Assembly: GCF_023273875.1 (NCBI RefSeq) | Contig: NZ_CP096882.1 | Coordinates: 4,216,001-4,280,000 of the forward strand | Source: Pseudarthrobacter sp. SSS035 | GTDB taxonomy: Bacteria > Actinomycetota > Actinomycetes > Actinomycetales > Micrococcaceae | Reading direction: 5' to 3' | DNA length: 64,000 nucleotides | Part shown: positions 16,883-24,720 of the stretch, one piece after another | How positions within the stretch are numbered: the first letter of the stretch is position 1 | Layout: each line of letters begins with the position of its first letter | Notes under the pieces: model-generated | Told to the model about the DNA's origin: nothing | The model's database searches: none | What the model saw: the letters and a program-made list of their open reading frames with translations, nothing else | Program-made: the position numbers and the translations under genes

Positions 16883-18379
16883 CTAGATTCTTGGATAGCG
16901 GGACCAGGGCTCGGCGGCCGCGGTTGCGTGCTTCTGGGTCACTTGATAGCTGTAGCCGAGCATTTCGGCGACGAGCGGGGCCGGAACTTCGGTGACGAGC
17001 GCGCGGAGGGATGCGTTGCGTGCACCGAGGAGGTTGATGCCGATTTCCCTGAGGCGCTCCATGAGCGTGTTTGGGTGGATGTGTTGCCCGGGCCGGTAGC
17101 CGGGGAACAACCATTCGCTGCCTGAACTGCTGCCGGTGCGCAAGTTGGGGCGTGCGGCCAGGTGTTCTGTGAGCAGTGACGCGAACGGCTCCGGTACTGG
17201 TGCAGGGTCGCCTTCGCCGAGGGACAGGCGCAGGCCGTCGGGCGTGAGGATCACGTCGGTGCTTCTCATCGCGGCGATCTTCACGACCGGCTGGGCGTAG
17301 AGCAGCAGGAGAGTGGCGGCGACCCGGTAAGGCAGGGTGTCTATGTTGTCGGTCAGGCAGGCTTTGAGCATTCCGAGGCGCTGGCCCTGGGTGAGCAGTG
17401 GCACGGTCTTGGCCTGCCGGAATCCGATGGTGATGTTGGTGCAGGTCCGGTTCGTGACCGCCCAGACGAAGAAGGTTCTGATGGCGTGCCTTGTGGTCGG
17501 GCCGTCGGCCAGCCAAGCGTCGACGTCGGCCTGGACGCACGAGGCGACGGTCCGTCCGTGGGTGAGCTTGAGCCAGTTGAGGAATTTTATGGTTTCGCTG
17601 ATTTCCTGCTTCGCGCTGTGTACGGGACCGCGGGTGGGCTTCCCCTCTGCGGAGAGGCTCCGGATGCGTCGCAGGTGGTGCCACCGGGCAAAGGATTCAA
17701 CGGGTCGTCTGATGTCGACGTCGTCAACGTTCGCGAGCTTGCTCGTGAGCCAGCGTTGAAAGAGCGCGAGGTAGTGGTCCCTCTCCGGGAGTAACTTGTG
17801 GTGGGTGAGCAGGCTGCGCATGTGTTCCACCCGCAGGCTGTTTGGTTCCTTGTCCAGAGCTTCATGGCTGAGGGCGATCTCGCCGGTGGCAAGCCGGGCT
17901 AGCAAATCGCGGACACCGGTTTTACGCAGCCACGTGAGGATGCTTTCGGGGCGCTGGGCTCCGCAGAGCGCGCCAAGCAGTTTCGTCGCCGTGGTTTCCG
18001 ATCCCCGGGCCTCGTCGACGCGCAACAGGACGGTGAGGTCGTCCCGAAGTGAGCAGCGTGCGCAAATGTTCTGGCGGTAATGCTCGGTTTCCGTGCCGCA
18101 GCCGGAGCAGTGGTAGTCCTGGGTGATACCTGCGCAATCGACACAGACCGGTTGGTCGCTGTGGGCAGCAGACCTTCCCGGGAGCATGCGCTCCGTTCGG
18201 CAGCCGGGGCAGGGCCCGTGAGTGCGCATGGCGACGGTGAAGCAGGTCCCGCAGATCCTGCCTTCTGGCCAGCTGGCGCGGTGCCTGCCGGCTGTCCGTG
18301 AGCATCTGTCGCAGGTGAAGTCTCCTGTCGTGCGGGGCCGGCCGCGGACGACAAGCCGCGGTGTGATTTCAGCCGTCAT
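16883..18379 (-). CDS. Zinc-ribbon protein with degenerate tyrosine-recombinase domain
   Basis: 498 residues, last gene of a recombinase trio. The first 110 residues hold twelve cysteines in six CxxC pairs (23/26, 43/46, 57/60, 79/82, 91/94, 106/109), enough for three zinc ribbons. The C-terminal half (about 270-498) has tyrosine-recombinase architecture: a core-binding region (HSAKQEISETIKFLNWLKLTHG) and a catalytic-like domain. The Arg box reads LYAQPVVKIAAMR, with Lys where Arg is expected, and the H-x-x-R and final Tyr motifs are not recognisable (RNASLRALVTEVPAPLVAEML). It is therefore probably a non-catalytic DNA-binding partner. ATG 18379 overlaps the HTH gene by 11 bases. Confidence 0.75.
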   Translation of the reverse strand: MTAEITPRLVVRGRPRTTGDFTCDRCSRTAGRHRASWPEGRICGTCFTVAMRTHGPCPGCRTERMLPGRSAAHSDQPVCVDCAGITQDYHCSGCGTETEHYRQNICARCSLRDDLTVLLRVDEARGSETTATKLLGALCGAQRPESILTWLRKTGVRDLLARLATGEIALSHEALDKEPNSLRVEHMRSLLTHHKLLPERDHYLALFQRWLTSKLANVDDVDIRRPVESFARWHHLRRIRSLSAEGKPTRGPVHSAKQEISETIKFLNWLKLTHGRTVASCVQADVDAWLADGPTTRHAIRTFFVWAVTNRTCTNITIGFRQAKTVPLLTQGQRLGMLKACLTDNIDTLPYRVAATLLLLYAQPVVKIAAMRSTDVILTPDGLRLSLGEGDPAPVPEPFASLLTEHLAARPNLRTGSSSGSEWLFPGYRPGQHIHPNTLMERLREIGINLLGARNASLRALVTEVPAPLVAEMLGYSYQVTQKHATAAAEPWSRYPRI

Positions 18380-18701
18380 CGCGGATCACGCGGGCACGTT
18401 TTGGCCGGATGGTCTTGTTCAGGTCCACGACGTTGGCGTCGGAGGCGACCTTGCGGACCTTGGCGTCTGTTGCAATGACGGTGACCAGGTCCTCGGGTCC
18501 GCAGGAGAAGATATCGCAGAGAGCAGCGACCATCATCAGCGAGACACGTTCCGGGCGCTGGGTGACCAGCCGATATACCTGGGAGGCCGAGAGCTCGATG
18601 CCGCGTTCCTTCAGCAACGGGCCCAGGTCGGTGCTGTTGTGCATTCCGCGGGCTGCCATGAGTTCGGCGAGCCGCCACCGGTAGTCGATCTCTCGTTTCA
18701 T
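18369..18701 (-). CDS. XRE/Cro-type helix-turn-helix protein
   Basis: 110 residues. The HTH region (about 8-66) runs from WRLAELMAARGMHNSTDLGPLL through ELSASQVYRLVTQRPERVSL to MVAALCDIFSCGPEDLV, a Cro/CI pattern. A basic C-terminal tail follows (NKTIRPKRARVIRDDG). It lies 5 bases after the integrase and overlaps the zinc-ribbon recombinase, so the three are one operon. It could repress the module or act as a directionality factor. The palindromes upstream of the operon are candidate sites. Confidence 0.82.
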   Translation of the reverse strand: MKREIDYRWRLAELMAARGMHNSTDLGPLLKERGIELSASQVYRLVTQRPERVSLMMVAALCDIFSCGPEDLVTVIATDAKVRKVASDANVVDLNKTIRPKRARVIRDDG

Positions 18702-18706
18702 GAGGT

Positions 18707-19804
18707 TCAGTCTTCCATTCCGGCAAGGGCGTCCCGGACGGTGGAGTCCAGGGCCCGGCGCAGCGTTTTGATCCGGTAGTCGCTGGAGACGGAGGTATAG
18801 AGGGCCGTGGTCGAGGCGTGTTCGTGTCCAGCCTGGTGCTGGACGAACAGGGGGTCCATGCCGGCTTCGATCAGGTGGGTGACGTAGGAGCGGCGCAGCG
18901 AGTGGATGTCCAGGCCGGGGGAGAGGCCCAGGTCTTGGCAGTAGCGGTTGAACCTGCGGTTCAGCGCGGTCTCGGAAACCAGGGTGCCGCGTTCGGAGGG
19001 GAACAGGTCCAGCCCGTCGGTCATGTGCGGGTGGCCGCGTTCCAGCCAGTCGGCGATGATCTCCGCCGACCAGTCAAACACTGTCAGGACGCTGCGGCGT
19101 TTCGGGGGAGAGCCCCGCATGGCCTTGCCATAGCGGACCTGCAGCACCCCGTACTTGCCAAACTCCCGCGCGTGGGGGTTCCTGGAAAAATCCACAGTCT
19201 GCAGGTGTCTGACCTCATTGCGTCGCAGCCCCCAGCAGTAGGCCACCTTGAACAGGACAGCGTCGCGGTAGGCCGGCAGCCAGCCTTTGCGGCCCAGAGT
19301 CGCGATCCGGTCCACCTCGTCATCGGCTCGGTCAAAGAAGGCCTGCAACTCCTGCCTGGTGAACGGGCGCCGGACAGGAGCTGACTCTGTCGCCTGCGCA
19401 TGGACCGCGGTGTTCCAGTCAAAACATACCTGTGCAGGGTGCGTTCCGAAGTACTGTTCACAGACCCGGTCCCAGCCATACTCAGGCGACGCCGCATAGG
19501 CGCAGAACGCCCTCAGCGCTGCCTGGTAGCTCCGGATTGTGGACTGGGCGGCACGCTTCACGCTGCGCAGATCCCCGAAGAACTCGTCCACGTGGGCCGG
19601 CGTCCACTGCCACGGATACTCGTTCGTGGACTCCTGGAACCGCGTCACCAGCCGTTCCCGGCCCTCGATCGTGCCAAACGACAGGTTCCTACTCAGCTGC
19701 TGGTTGCGCCAGCCCGTGAGCATCTGTGTGAACACGTGGTCCTCCGGGTGAAGGAAACGCACAGCGCCGAAGTCGAGCACCCGCCCCGCTAAATCGACCG
19801 CCAC
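18707..19804 (-). CDS. Tyrosine recombinase/integrase
   Basis: 365 residues from GTG 19804, chosen because a near-perfect AGGAGG lies 4 bases upstream; the longer frame from 19846 would run through the palindrome region. N-terminal SAM-like core-binding domain (about 35-110: FTQMLTGWRNQQLSRNL, STIRSYQAALRAFC). All catalytic residues are present: Arg194 (GLRRNEV), Lys227, His301 and Arg304 (HSLRRSYVTHL), His327 (GHEHAS), Tyr336 (ALYTSV). This is the active enzyme of the trio and probably acts on att-type sites. First gene of the operon. Confidence 0.9.
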   Translation of the reverse strand: MAVDLAGRVLDFGAVRFLHPEDHVFTQMLTGWRNQQLSRNLSFGTIEGRERLVTRFQESTNEYPWQWTPAHVDEFFGDLRSVKRAAQSTIRSYQAALRAFCAYAASPEYGWDRVCEQYFGTHPAQVCFDWNTAVHAQATESAPVRRPFTRQELQAFFDRADDEVDRIATLGRKGWLPAYRDAVLFKVAYCWGLRRNEVRHLQTVDFSRNPHAREFGKYGVLQVRYGKAMRGSPPKRRSVLTVFDWSAEIIADWLERGHPHMTDGLDLFPSERGTLVSETALNRRFNRYCQDLGLSPGLDIHSLRRSYVTHLIEAGMDPLFVQHQAGHEHASTTALYTSVSSDYRIKTLRRALDSTVRDALAGMED

Positions 19805-19821
19805 GAACCCTCCTGATACAT

Positions 19822-19841
19822 TGCATTGGATGCAAGAATCA
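19822..19841. promoter_or_regulatory. Palindromic unit A (TGCAT-N3-ATGCA), candidate operator
   Basis: TGCAT-TGG-ATGCA at 19822-19834 is a perfect 5+3+5 inverted repeat; the following AAGAATCA is shared with unit B. It lies 18 bases before the integrase start codon, next to its ribosome binding site, a typical autorepression position. A further TGCA...TGCA pair follows at 19842-19854. Confidence 0.55.
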
Positions 19842-20040
19842 TGCAATTAATGCAGAATCCGCGCAAATCCGCGGATCAGAGGGCCCATTCCAGCTTGATG
19901 CACTCCAGCTTTTGAGGGCTGCTTGGTGGACCTACGAGTAGCCCCGCCGACCATTCGCGCGGTGTTTCCGCAGGTCACAGGCATATTTCTACTTCAAGTG
20001 ACGCGGTACCGGGTGGCAATGGGCGGAGGAGGTGTGATCG

Positions 20041-20060
20041 TGCATCGGATGCAATAATCA
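20041..20060. promoter_or_regulatory. Palindromic unit B (TGCAT-N3-ATGCA), candidate operator
   Basis: TGCAT-CGG-ATGCA at 20041-20053 followed by ATAATCA; 18 of 20 bases match unit A in the same orientation 219 bases away. Two such copies flanking the leader region suggest paired binding sites for the trio's HTH protein or recombinase. Confidence 0.5.
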
Positions 20061-20513
20061 CTGTTCAACTTTACATAATGTAGATTATCGGCGTCATCGG
20101 AGAGTGGAGAGTGGCCTGCATTAAGCCGACGTTTAGCGGGCGACACCGGGGCTTCCGTTAGATGTTGCCGCACGTCTGGTCCGGCTGGTCGCCCTGTGGC
20201 CAAACCTATGATTTATGCCTCATGGAACGACATGCCAGGGATTGGCCTGATCCGCGCCGAGCAAGGCAACGTTTGGGTCACCGGTCGGCGCACACGCCGA
20301 AAATATCGCCCGACTTGCTCTTGCGTGTGGTAATTCCCCAGATGGCAACGCCTTTGCGTTTTCCGCAGGCCGTATCCAGCACCAGCCCTTCAAGCTGGCG
20401 GACAATTCGCCGGCCCCGCTTTTGTGTCCGGAACACAGGCCGGCGGCACAGGAAACGGCTCCCCGGCCAGCCCGGCCATTGTCTAATCCCCTGTGCTCGC
20501 CAAGAATGAACCA

Positions 20514-21695
20514 ATGACGGTCTATGTGCGTTCACTCGAAACTGCTGTTCCGCCCACCGTGCTGGTTCAGACCGAAGCCCGGGACGTTTTTGCAGCTCAG
20601 CCGGGCCTGACCAGGCTGGGCTCGCGGCTGGTGAGTACTTGCTTCGATTCAGCCGCCATCGATACGCGCCATACCGCCGTCGAAGAAATGACCATGGCGT
20701 TCCGTTCGGACGATCCGCAGTTCTTTGATCCATCTACGGGCCTGCTCCTGAACCCCACCACCAAGGTGCGCAACGAGATCTTCGCCCGGGAGGTAACCAA
20801 ACTTTTCATCGAGTCCGCCCGGGCTGCCGTCGACGCCTGCCCGGATCTGTCTTTGCTTGACATAACCCACGTCATTACCGTCTCCTGCACAGGATTCTTC
20901 AATCCCGGTCCTGACTACAAGATCGTCCGCGCATTGGGGCTGGACCCGGCCGTCCAGCGTTATCACCTCGGATTCATGGGGTGCTATGCCGCCTTTCCGG
21001 CGCTGCGGGCCGCCAAGTCGTTCTGCGAAGCAGATCCGCAGGCCGTTGTCCTGGTGGTCTGTGCCGAGCTGTGCTCCCTGCACGTGCGGACCTCGAACGA
21101 TCCCGACACCATCATGGGTTCGGCGCTGTTCGCCGACGGCGCGGCGGCAGCCATCATTACGGCCCGGAATGATCCGGACGCACCTGCGCTGATGCAACTG
21201 GACCACTTCGAAACCGTCCTTACGCCGGTCGGCGAGGAATCCATGGCCTGGAACATCGGCGACCACGGCTTCGAAATGGTGCTGGGCAACTACGTCCCCC
21301 ACATCATCGACGACCACATCATCGGCGCCCTCGCGCCCCTTCTGGCCCGGGATCCCTCGTTGCGTGGACTCCCCTACCGGGACATCCGCCATTGGGCCAT
21401 CCATCCCGGCGGCCGGAGCATCCTGGACAAGGTCCAGACGCGCCTTGAACTCACCGACGAGCAACTCGTTCCGGCACGGGATACGTTGCGGGACTACGGC
21501 AACATGAGCAGCGCCACCGTGCTGTTTGTCCTCAGGCACATCCTGGAGCAGCCGCCGGTGGAGGGTGAGGAACGCATCTGCTCCATGGCGTTCGGCCCCG
21601 GACTCACGGTGGAGACCGGGCTCTTCACGAAACTCCGCCAGGCAGCCACCGGGAAGCCGGCGGTGCAGCCGGAGGCGGCCTCGTCGCTGGTCTGA
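20514..21695 (+). CDS. Type III polyketide synthase (chalcone/stilbene synthase family)
   Basis: 393 residues from ATG 20514 (GTG 20493 possible). Thiolase fold with the full catalytic triad: Cys157 in GFMGCYAAFPA, His297 in WAIHPGGRS, Asn330 in YGNMSSATV. The enzyme is expected to extend an acyl-CoA starter with malonyl-CoA units and cyclise the chain. The active-site neighbourhood and operon partners resemble bacterial alkylresorcinol/alkylpyrone synthases more than plant chalcone synthases, but the starter cannot be told from sequence. First gene of a three-gene operon; the methyltransferase follows 3 bases after its stop. Confidence 0.93.
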   Translation: MTVYVRSLETAVPPTVLVQTEARDVFAAQPGLTRLGSRLVSTCFDSAAIDTRHTAVEEMTMAFRSDDPQFFDPSTGLLLNPTTKVRNEIFAREVTKLFIESARAAVDACPDLSLLDITHVITVSCTGFFNPGPDYKIVRALGLDPAVQRYHLGFMGCYAAFPALRAAKSFCEADPQAVVLVVCAELCSLHVRTSNDPDTIMGSALFADGAAAAIITARNDPDAPALMQLDHFETVLTPVGEESMAWNIGDHGFEMVLGNYVPHIIDDHIIGALAPLLARDPSLRGLPYRDIRHWAIHPGGRSILDKVQTRLELTDEQLVPARDTLRDYGNMSSATVLFVLRHILEQPPVEGEERICSMAFGPGLTVETGLFTKLRQAATGKPAVQPEAASSLV

Positions 21696-21698
21696 CCT

Positions 21699-22400
21699 GT
21701 GTCCCTGATGCGGCAAAGGGCTGCGGACGCAGTGGAAATGATGGACCTGCCGGACTGTGATCCCACCAAACTGGAGCTCACGTACCGGCAATTCGAACTG
21801 GTGAACCGGCTGTTCTCCGGCTGGCGGCAGCTGTACCGCCGCGAGCTTCGCCCCCTGCTCTCCCACGACACTGAAACCACGCTCCTCGACATAGGATGCG
21901 GCGGCGGGGACCTGGCACGCCAGCTCGCCCTCTGGTCCGCCCGGGACAAGCTGCTGCTCGAGGTCACCGGCATTGACCCGGACGCCAGGGCATACAGCTA
22001 CTCGTCACGCCGCCCGCACCACGTCGCAGTCCGGTTCCGCCAGGCGGACAGTGCCGACCTGGTCCGCGAAGGCCGCCGGTTCGACGTCGTCATATCGAAC
22101 CACGTCATCCACCACCTCCAACCAGCGGACCTGGCTCAGCTCCTGGCAGATTCGCAAGCCCTGGCGCGCCGGATTTCCTTGCACAACGATCTCCGCCGGA
22201 ACATCGCAGCCTACGCACTTTTCTCCCTGGCGGCCCTCCCCTTCCGCGGCTCGTTCATCCGTGCGGACGGCCTGACCTCGATCAGGCGCAGCTACACCCC
22301 GGCAGAACTCACCGCCGCCGCTCCCCCTGGCTGGCAAGTGGCGCGCCACTCCCCTTTCCATCAGGTCCTCATGCACGGTCCGGACCATCCCGATGGCTGA
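21699..22400 (+). CDS. Class I SAM-dependent methyltransferase of the PKS operon
   Basis: 233 residues, Rossmann fold. Motif I LLDIGCGGGDLA (about 62-73), acidic TGIDPDA (about 87-93) and motif IV-like FDVVISNHVIHHL (about 128-140) are clear. Within this operon it most likely methylates the polyketide product or its oxidised form. GTG 21699 follows the PKS stop by 3 bases without a strong ribosome binding site (in-frame ATG at 21708), and its end overlaps the oxygenase start by 8 bases, so translation is coupled. Confidence 0.88.
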   Translation: MSLMRQRAADAVEMMDLPDCDPTKLELTYRQFELVNRLFSGWRQLYRRELRPLLSHDTETTLLDIGCGGGDLARQLALWSARDKLLLEVTGIDPDARAYSYSSRRPHHVAVRFRQADSADLVREGRRFDVVISNHVIHHLQPADLAQLLADSQALARRISLHNDLRRNIAAYALFSLAALPFRGSFIRADGLTSIRRSYTPAELTAAAPPGWQVARHSPFHQVLMHGPDHPDG

Positions 22401-23535
22401 CGTGGTGATCGTCGGCGGCGGACCCGTGGGTCTGTATCTCGCCGCCCTGCTGCTTCAGGAAGGCGTCGCGGTCCAGGTCCTTGAACAGCGGCTCCACCGG
22501 GAACACCACTCGCGGGCCATCGGCATCCATCCCCCCGCACTCGCGGCGCTGGACAGGGCAGCGGTGGCCAGCGCCATGGTTGACGCCGGCGTGCGGATCC
22601 GCGGCGGCATCGCAGTCAGCGGCCAGAAGACCGTAGGGTCAATGTCTTTCGCATCGGTCTCGGAGCGCTTCCCGTTTGTGCTGTCACTCCCCCAGGTCAC
22701 AACGGAATCACTGCTGGAGCGGCGCGTACACGAACTCGACGGTGCGGCGCTCGTCAGGGGCGCCAGGGTGACGGAAATAGCGGACGACGGCGGACTGGTC
22801 ACCGTCCGAGCTGCCACCACCAAGACAGGCGGTGCGGGCACCCGGATCACCTCACGGCTCTTGGTCGCCGCCGACGGCTCGCGGTCCCTGATGCGCAACC
22901 TGCTGGGCATCCCGGCCACGTCTCGAACGTATCCCGACCATTACGTGATGGGTGATTTCGAAGGTACCGGCGAAAACCTGAACGAAGCCGTCCTGTACCT
23001 CGAAGCCGAAGGGATAGTGGAATCCTTTCCGCTGCCGGGCGGTCTCCGCCGCTGGGTAGTGAGGATTCCCCGGCCCGAACCGGTCCCGGACGCCGTCGAA
23101 CTGGCGCGGATGGTCCACCACCGCACAGGGATCCGGCCGGACCCGGTCACCAACACCATGCTCAGTAGCTTCAGCCCATGCTCCACGGTGGCGTGCCGAT
23201 CAGTCTCGGGGCGGGCCGTCCTGATCGGTGATGCTGCCCATGAAATAAGCCCCATCGGCGGTCAGGGCATGAACCTTGGCTGGCTGGACGCGGCGGAACT
23301 CGCACCGATCATCTGTGATGCCCTGGCGGGGAATCCGGTTGGCCAACGCCTGCACGCCTATTCAGCCCGGCGTCGCAAGGCCGCCTCGGTGGCGCGATGG
23401 CAGTCCGAAGTGAATATGACGCTGGGGCGCCCGCTGTCGCCACCTTTCCTGGCGTTGAGGAACCACGCAGTCAGCGCGGTGTCCGGCATTCCGGCGGCCA
23501 ACAGGCTGGTGGCCCGCCGGTTCACCATGCAGTAA
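22393..23535 (+). CDS. FAD-dependent monooxygenase of the PKS operon
   Basis: 380 residues of the PHBH-like group A flavin hydroxylases. FAD-binding VIVGGGPVGLYLAALLL at 5-21, the DG-type motif LLVAADGSRSLMRNLLG near 155-172, and the GD motif VLIGDAAHEISPIGGQGMN near 276-294. Such enzymes hydroxylate phenolic rings, which fits oxidation of a resorcinol-type product to a quinol or quinone. ATG lies inside the methyltransferase gene, so it is translationally coupled. Convergent with the next gene. Confidence 0.92.
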   Translation: MADVVIVGGGPVGLYLAALLLQEGVAVQVLEQRLHREHHSRAIGIHPPALAALDRAAVASAMVDAGVRIRGGIAVSGQKTVGSMSFASVSERFPFVLSLPQVTTESLLERRVHELDGAALVRGARVTEIADDGGLVTVRAATTKTGGAGTRITSRLLVAADGSRSLMRNLLGIPATSRTYPDHYVMGDFEGTGENLNEAVLYLEAEGIVESFPLPGGLRRWVVRIPRPEPVPDAVELARMVHHRTGIRPDPVTNTMLSSFSPCSTVACRSVSGRAVLIGDAAHEISPIGGQGMNLGWLDAAELAPIICDALAGNPVGQRLHAYSARRRKAASVARWQSEVNMTLGRPLSPPFLALRNHAVSAVSGIPAANRLVARRFTMQ

Positions 23536-23547
23536 CCCCCGCGCGGG

Positions 23548-23967
23548 TCAGGAATTCACGAAGTAGCAGTCGTAACTGTCCTGGCTGATGATCAGGCCGT
23601 CCCGGACTTCAAAGACCGACGACGTCCGGGCGCGGATGGTTTCCCCGGCATCCCAGTACCGCAGGTCCATCAGCGTCCGCGCCGACCAGTCGGCCTCCAC
23701 CACAACCCGACCGCCTTCGCAGGTAGTGCGGCGGATCCCGAACTTCTGGTCCGCCACTACTTCGCCGCTTTGATCGAGGCCAGCCATCGCCTGGTCCCGC
23801 GTCCGCGTGGAGCCTTCAGCCGCGAGCAGATGCGGCGCCTCGACCAGCACGAAGTCCGCAGCGAGGAAACGGCCGATGGCCCCGCCGTCACCGCCGGCTT
23901 CCAGGGTCCGGATAAAGTCCAGGACAAGTTCCAGTGCGTTGGGTTCGGACGCCATCAGTTCAGCCAT
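23548..23967 (-). CDS. NTF2-like (SnoaL/DUF4440-type) protein
   Basis: About 139 residues from ATG 23967 (ATG 23955 also possible; the upstream frame to 24054 overlaps the def promoter). Cone-shaped NTF2-like fold: an N-terminal helix pair (NALELVLDFIRTLEAGGDGGAIGRFL) and a long antiparallel sheet ending RTSSVFEVRDGLIISQDSYDCYF. Members bind small ligands or act as cyclases/isomerases. It converges on the PKS operon 12 bases away but is on the other strand, so a shared role is only a guess. Confidence 0.75.
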   Translation of the reverse strand: MAELMASEPNALELVLDFIRTLEAGGDGGAIGRFLAADFVLVEAPHLLAAEGSTRTRDQAMAGLDQSGEVVADQKFGIRRTTCEGGRVVVEADWSARTLMDLRYWDAGETIRARTSSVFEVRDGLIISQDSYDCYFVNS

Positions 23968-24026
23968 GGCATCGACATTAGCCGACGCGGCCGACGCCCT
24001 GCGGCTTCCGCCGCTAGGCTTTCCGC

Positions 24027-24692
24027 ATGACCGCTGTATCACCGCCCACTTCATTCACTCCTGCGCACCTGAGGGAACGGGTGCAGGAAATCCTGTCTGC
24101 GGGATCGCTGCCGCCCATCGTCCAGGCCGGGAATCCCGTACTCCGCCAGCAGGCCGCGCCCTTCGACGGCCAGATCAGCGCCGGCGAGCTGGACCGGTTG
24201 ATTGCCCTCATGCGCGAAGTGATGTACGAAGCCCCTGGTGTGGGGCTGGCCGCCCCGCAACTCGGAATCCCGCTGCAGCTGGCAGTCCTTGAGGACCAGT
24301 ACGACGTCGACCCCGAGGCCGCTGCCCTGCGGCACCGTAGCCCGTTGGAGTTCCTCACCATCATCAACCCGCACTACACGGCCGTCGGAACGGAAAGCGC
24401 AGCGTTCTTCGAGGGGTGCCTCTCCCTGACCGGCCTGCAGGCAGTGGTAGTACGGCCAGAACGGGTGCTGCTCCGGTTCGAGACCCCCGGAGGCCTGGCG
24501 TCGGAACGGGAATTCGAGGGCTGGCAGGCGAGAATTGTGCAGCACGAAACCGATCACCTCCATGGCACCCTCTACGTTGACCGCGCCGAGTTGAGGTCCT
24601 TGAGCTCGAACGTCGAGTACGCCGCCAACTGGGCCGAGCCGGGGATCGGAAAGGCGCGTGCGGCCCTGGGCTTCCTGCCCGAGAACCCCTGA
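24027..24692 (+). CDS. def: Peptide deformylase
   Basis: 221-residue metalloenzyme that removes the formyl group from nascent N-terminal methionine. The three motifs are intact: GVGLAAPQLGI (about 71-81), EGCLS (about 131-135, metal Cys) and QHETDHLHG (about 172-180, metal His pair and catalytic Glu). It carries N- and C-terminal extensions of the actinobacterial type. TAGGCT at 24015-24020 lies 6 bases before the ATG, implying a leaderless mRNA. Confidence 0.96.
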   Translation: MTAVSPPTSFTPAHLRERVQEILSAGSLPPIVQAGNPVLRQQAAPFDGQISAGELDRLIALMREVMYEAPGVGLAAPQLGIPLQLAVLEDQYDVDPEAAALRHRSPLEFLTIINPHYTAVGTESAAFFEGCLSLTGLQAVVVRPERVLLRFETPGGLASEREFEGWQARIVQHETDHLHGTLYVDRAELRSLSSNVEYAANWAEPGIGKARAALGFLPENP

Positions 24693-24720
24693 CGCGCCTG
24701 CACCCCAGCACGCCTCCTCG

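Larger units (their letters stand above)
19805..20513. other. Long non-coding stretch between integrase and PKS operon
   Basis: About 700 bases holding the integrase promoter region, two near-identical 20-base palindromic units (19822-19841, 20041-20060), a TACATAATGTA palindrome at 20072-20082, and an ATTATC-rich repeat at 20084-20098. From 20100 to 20480 short frames on both strands have no recognisable product; the minus-strand frame around 20278-20480 could be a decayed gene, but I cannot support it. Confidence 0.5.

Noticed and set aside
16863..17684. A 273-residue minus-strand Arg/His/Pro-rich frame
   Set aside because: Low-complexity shadow of the zinc-ribbon recombinase in another reading frame.
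19822..20082. A CRISPR array or tandem repeat cluster
   Set aside because: Only two related units 219 bases apart plus one unrelated palindrome; no regular spacers or cas genes.
20220..20480. Short minus-strand frames upstream of the PKS operon, possible decayed gene
   Set aside because: No start with a ribosome binding site and no family I recognise; kept as non-coding.
20649..21866. A 405-residue minus-strand frame
   Set aside because: Antisense to the type III PKS, whose catalytic triad is intact on the plus strand.
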